Below, piece after piece: positions 62,387-64,000 of a DNA stretch of 64,000 nucleotides (position 1 is the first letter of the stretch; each line of letters begins with the position of its first letter). The stretch lies in the NCBI RefSeq assembly GCF_024168825.1, contig NZ_JALJWH010000001.1:1364001-1428000 (forward strand), written 5' to 3'. This DNA comes from Paenarthrobacter sp. A20. Lineage in GTDB: Bacteria; Actinomycetota; Actinomycetes; Actinomycetales; Micrococcaceae. The position numbers and the translations under genes were made by a program. Under the pieces are notes generated by a model, which worked only from the letters and a program-made list of their open reading frames with translations, was not told the origin of the DNA and did not search any database.

Positions 62387-62443
62387 GTGATGACCGGATC
62401 GGGCTTCTGCCCTGCACGGATCGGCTACCCGGCCGACCTCTGA
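62387..62443 (+). CDS. candidate leaderless leader peptide
   Basis: GTG-ATG start 7 bases after TAGACT, reading MMTGSGFCPARIGYPADL and a TGA at 62441-62443. No ribosome site precedes it. The 102 bases to the glyoxalase-fold gene contain GGCGCCC facing GGGCGCC and TCGATG facing CATCGA, so translation of the peptide could influence downstream folding. The peptide is not matched to any known leader. Confidence 0.4.
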   Translation: MMTGSGFCPARIGYPADL

Positions 62444-62545
62444 CGCGCTGCGGCGCCCACCGTGGTGTTGCCCCGCGGGCGCCTCCTTGTGGATCGATGA
62501 ACCCTTCAGCCCATCGACATAACCCCGCATACAAAGGAGTTCCGC

Positions 62546-62920
62546 ATGCCCGCGTTGTTCAACCACACCATCATCGCGTCCCTCGACCGCACGGCGTCAG
62601 CCGAGTTCTATCGTTCCATCCTTGAAGCTGAGGAAGCCCCAGGCTGGGGGCCCTTCACCAACCTCACGCTGGACGGCGGGGTGATGCTGCAATTCGCCGA
62701 GCCGCCGGTCGAGATCCAGATGCAGCACTACGCATTCCTGGTTGATGACCAGCACTTCGACCGCGCCTATGAGCGTCTGGTGAGTGCCGGCGTCGAACAT
62801 TGGGCGGATCCGCAGATGACCCGCCCGGGCGAGACAAACACCGAACACGGCGGCCGCGGCGTGTATTTCAAAGACCCCGCCGGTCACGCGCTGGAGCTGA
62901 TCACCAAGCCGTACTTCTAA
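62546..62920 (+). CDS. VOC (glyoxalase-fold) family protein
   Basis: This 124-residue protein has the paired beta-alpha-beta-beta-beta units of the vicinal oxygen chelate superfamily: FNHTIIASLDRTASAEFYRS at the start with His7, QHYAFLVDD in the middle and GRGVYFKDPAGHALELITKP at the end with His and Glu metal-ligand candidates. The reaction is unknown. AAAGGAG precedes the ATG. Confidence 0.9.
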   Translation: MPALFNHTIIASLDRTASAEFYRSILEAEEAPGWGPFTNLTLDGGVMLQFAEPPVEIQMQHYAFLVDDQHFDRAYERLVSAGVEHWADPQMTRPGETNTEHGGRGVYFKDPAGHALELITKPYF

Positions 62921-63126
62921 AGGCGGAGCGGCGGCTGTCGAGGGGCCGCGGTGGGGTGGGTATCGCTGGTTTAAAAAACTTTTTCAATCCGGACCCATCC
63001 ACCCCGTCCCATCCTCCGAATAGCTGGTGAGACACAAACCGCCGGTGTAGCAAAAGCCGCACCTGCAGCCCGTGTCCCACCACCCGATGGATCCAACGCC
63101 CTGGTTCCAAAAACAAGGAGAATGAC

Positions 63127-63813
63127 ATGTTGTCCACAAAGCGCCCCGCCCTCGCCTTCGTTGGCCTCACTGCAGCCGCCCTTCTCGGACTCACTGCCTG
63201 TGGTGGTTCGAGCACACCTTCATCCTCGTCGGCAGCTCCGTCCTCCGCGCCGGAGTCGTCGTCGGCCATGCCGTCTGCTTCGCCGTCGGCCTCCATGAGC
63301 AGCGCCGCCATGGATCCGGCCGCTAACCTTGTGGGCCCCGGCTGCGCCGGTTACGCCGCACAGGTTCCGGACGGTGCCGGTTCGGTCATGGGCATGGCCC
63401 AGGACCCGGTAGCCGTAGCAGCATCGAACAACCCGCTGCTCAAGACCCTGACCGCCGCTGTGTCAGGCAAGCTCAACCCCAAGGTGGACCTGGTTTCCAC
63501 CCTGAACGGCAGCGAATTCACGGTGTTCGCACCGGTTGACGATGCCTTCGCCAAGATCGACCCCGCAACAATCGAGACGCTCAAGACGGACGATGCCCTG
63601 CTGAGCAAGATTCTCACCTACCACGTAGTCCCCGGTCAGCTGACCCCGGACCAGATCGTCGGCACCCACAAGACTGTCCAGGGTGGCGAAGTGACGGTTG
63701 CCGGCACCAAGGATGCCCTCACGGTTGACGGCGGAGCCAACGTGATCTGCGGTGGCGTCCAGACTGCCAACGCGACGGTTTACCTGATCGACTCGGTGCT
63801 GATGCCCAAATAA
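63127..63813 (+). CDS. fasciclin-domain lipoprotein
   Basis: This 228-residue protein has a lipobox GLTACG (lipid Cys near residue 25), a Ser-rich linker (26-60) and one FAS1 domain (about 90-228) with the H1-like [18 protein letters not shown] and the H2-like [16 protein letters not shown] motifs. FAS1 proteins mediate adhesion at the cell surface; MPB70/83-type proteins of mycobacteria are relatives. AAGGAG lies before the ATG. Confidence 0.92.
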   Translation: MLSTKRPALAFVGLTAAALLGLTACGGSSTPSSSSAAPSSAPESSSAMPSASPSASMSSAAMDPAANLVGPGCAGYAAQVPDGAGSVMGMAQDPVAVAASNNPLLKTLTAAVSGKLNPKVDLVSTLNGSEFTVFAPVDDAFAKIDPATIETLKTDDALLSKILTYHVVPGQLTPDQIVGTHKTVQGGEVTVAGTKDALTVDGGANVICGGVQTANATVYLIDSVLMPK

Positions 63814-63835
63814 GCCTTAGGGTTTTGGCAGTAGC

Positions 63836-63866
63836 AACAACAAAGCAGTAGCAACAACAAAGCAGG
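63836..63866 (+). repeat. 16-bp direct repeat before the terminator
   Basis: GCAGTAGCAACAACAAA occurs in tandem just after the fasciclin stop; the second copy runs into the left arm of the terminator stem. Confidence 0.7.
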
Positions 63867-63894
63867 CGCCGGGATCCGGCGCCTGCTTTGTTGT
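63854..63894. terminator. strong bidirectional hairpin at the right end
   Basis: ACAACAAAGCAGGCGCCGG (63854-63872) pairs over 19 bases with 63876-63894, with a GAT loop. It separates the fasciclin gene from a convergent minus-strand gene, and both sides have T- or A-rich flanks. Confidence 0.85.
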
Positions 63895-63917
63895 GTTGCG
63901 GAGTGTTGTGGTGAGGC

Positions 63918-64000
63918 CTAGCGGCCGAAGTCACTGTCGACGTACGAGCCGGCCCTGTTGTGTTCCGATCCACACGGGCAGTGGTCAACCTCAATCCGGA
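63918..64000 (-). CDS. 3' end of a gene entering from the right edge
   Basis: An open minus-strand frame ends ...VDHCPCGSEHNRAGSYVD then SDFGR and TAG at 63918-63920. The CPCGS motif suggests a small metal-binding or Cys-containing C-terminus. Placement behind a bidirectional terminator supports a real gene. The protein cannot be named from 26 residues. Confidence 0.5.
   Translation of the reverse strand, partial: RIEVDHCPCGSEHNRAGSYVDSDFGR

Overview
The window is high-GC actinobacterial chromosome, most like the Arthrobacter/Paenarthrobacter group. The evidence is the codon use, many GTG starts, a 180-kDa class NAD-glutamate dehydrogenase, an Asp23/AmaP envelope operon, a c-di-AMP riboswitch before an NlpC/P60 protein, and ABC sugar importers that lack their own ATPase. 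The species assignment is an inference from gene content only. No rRNA, CRISPR array, phage or origin was seen.

Layout. 0-2 kb: tail of a ferric-siderophore ABC importer (permease and ATPase). 2-6.5 kb: LysR regulator divergent from an MHS-type transporter and a 3-hydroxybutyrate dehydrogenase, then a divergent HxlR/NAD(P)-binding reductase pair. 6.6-12.6 kb: histidine utilisation (permease, IclR regulator, hutU, hutH). 13-18.4 kb: two small orphan genes and the giant NAD-glutamate dehydrogenase. 18.4-19.7 kb: an intact IS30-family element sitting in a palindromic extragenic hairpin. 19.7-26.9 kb: a seven-gene cluster whose families match oxidation and decarboxylation of D-apionate to L-erythrulose and then phosphorylation and isomerisation to erythrose-4-phosphate, with MFS transporter and FadR-type regulator. 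27-32 kb: tRNA-Cys, membrane protein, hutG, purine permease, CopC-like protein and the riboswitch-controlled NlpC/P60 protein. 32-41 kb: FAD-binding protein, a universal stress protein beside a PEP-utilising phosphotransferase of rifampin-phosphotransferase architecture, metal efflux, zincin, PfkB kinase, EamA exporter, and tRNA-Glu/Asp/Phe. 41-47.7 kb: surface proteins, the Asp23/AmaP operon, a repeat protein, a DNA alkylation repair-like protein and an HTH protein. 47.8-52.5 kb: alpha-glucoside-like ABC operon with LacI regulator. 52.5-58 kb: exonuclease III, HdeD-like protein, and a NarL-type two-component system divergent from a secreted HbpS/GlcG-like haem-binding protein. 58-64 kb: thiolase and CoA-transferase under IclR control, acetyltransferase, glyoxalase-fold protein behind a possible leaderless leader peptide, and a fasciclin lipoprotein.

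Functional links. hutH, hutU and hutG make glutamate from histidine, and the glutamate dehydrogenase between them can feed it to the TCA cycle; hutI is not in the window. 3-Hydroxybutyrate dehydrogenase, CoA-transferase and thiolase together form a ketone-body route to acetyl-CoA. The most interesting items are the apionate-type cluster with its paired operators, the IS30 element whose insertion site can be reconstructed as a member of a local palindrome family, the SenS/SenR/HbpS-like haem-sensing locus, a palindromic repeat that encodes part of a lipoprotein signal peptide, and the 18-codon leaderless ORF before the glyoxalase-fold gene.
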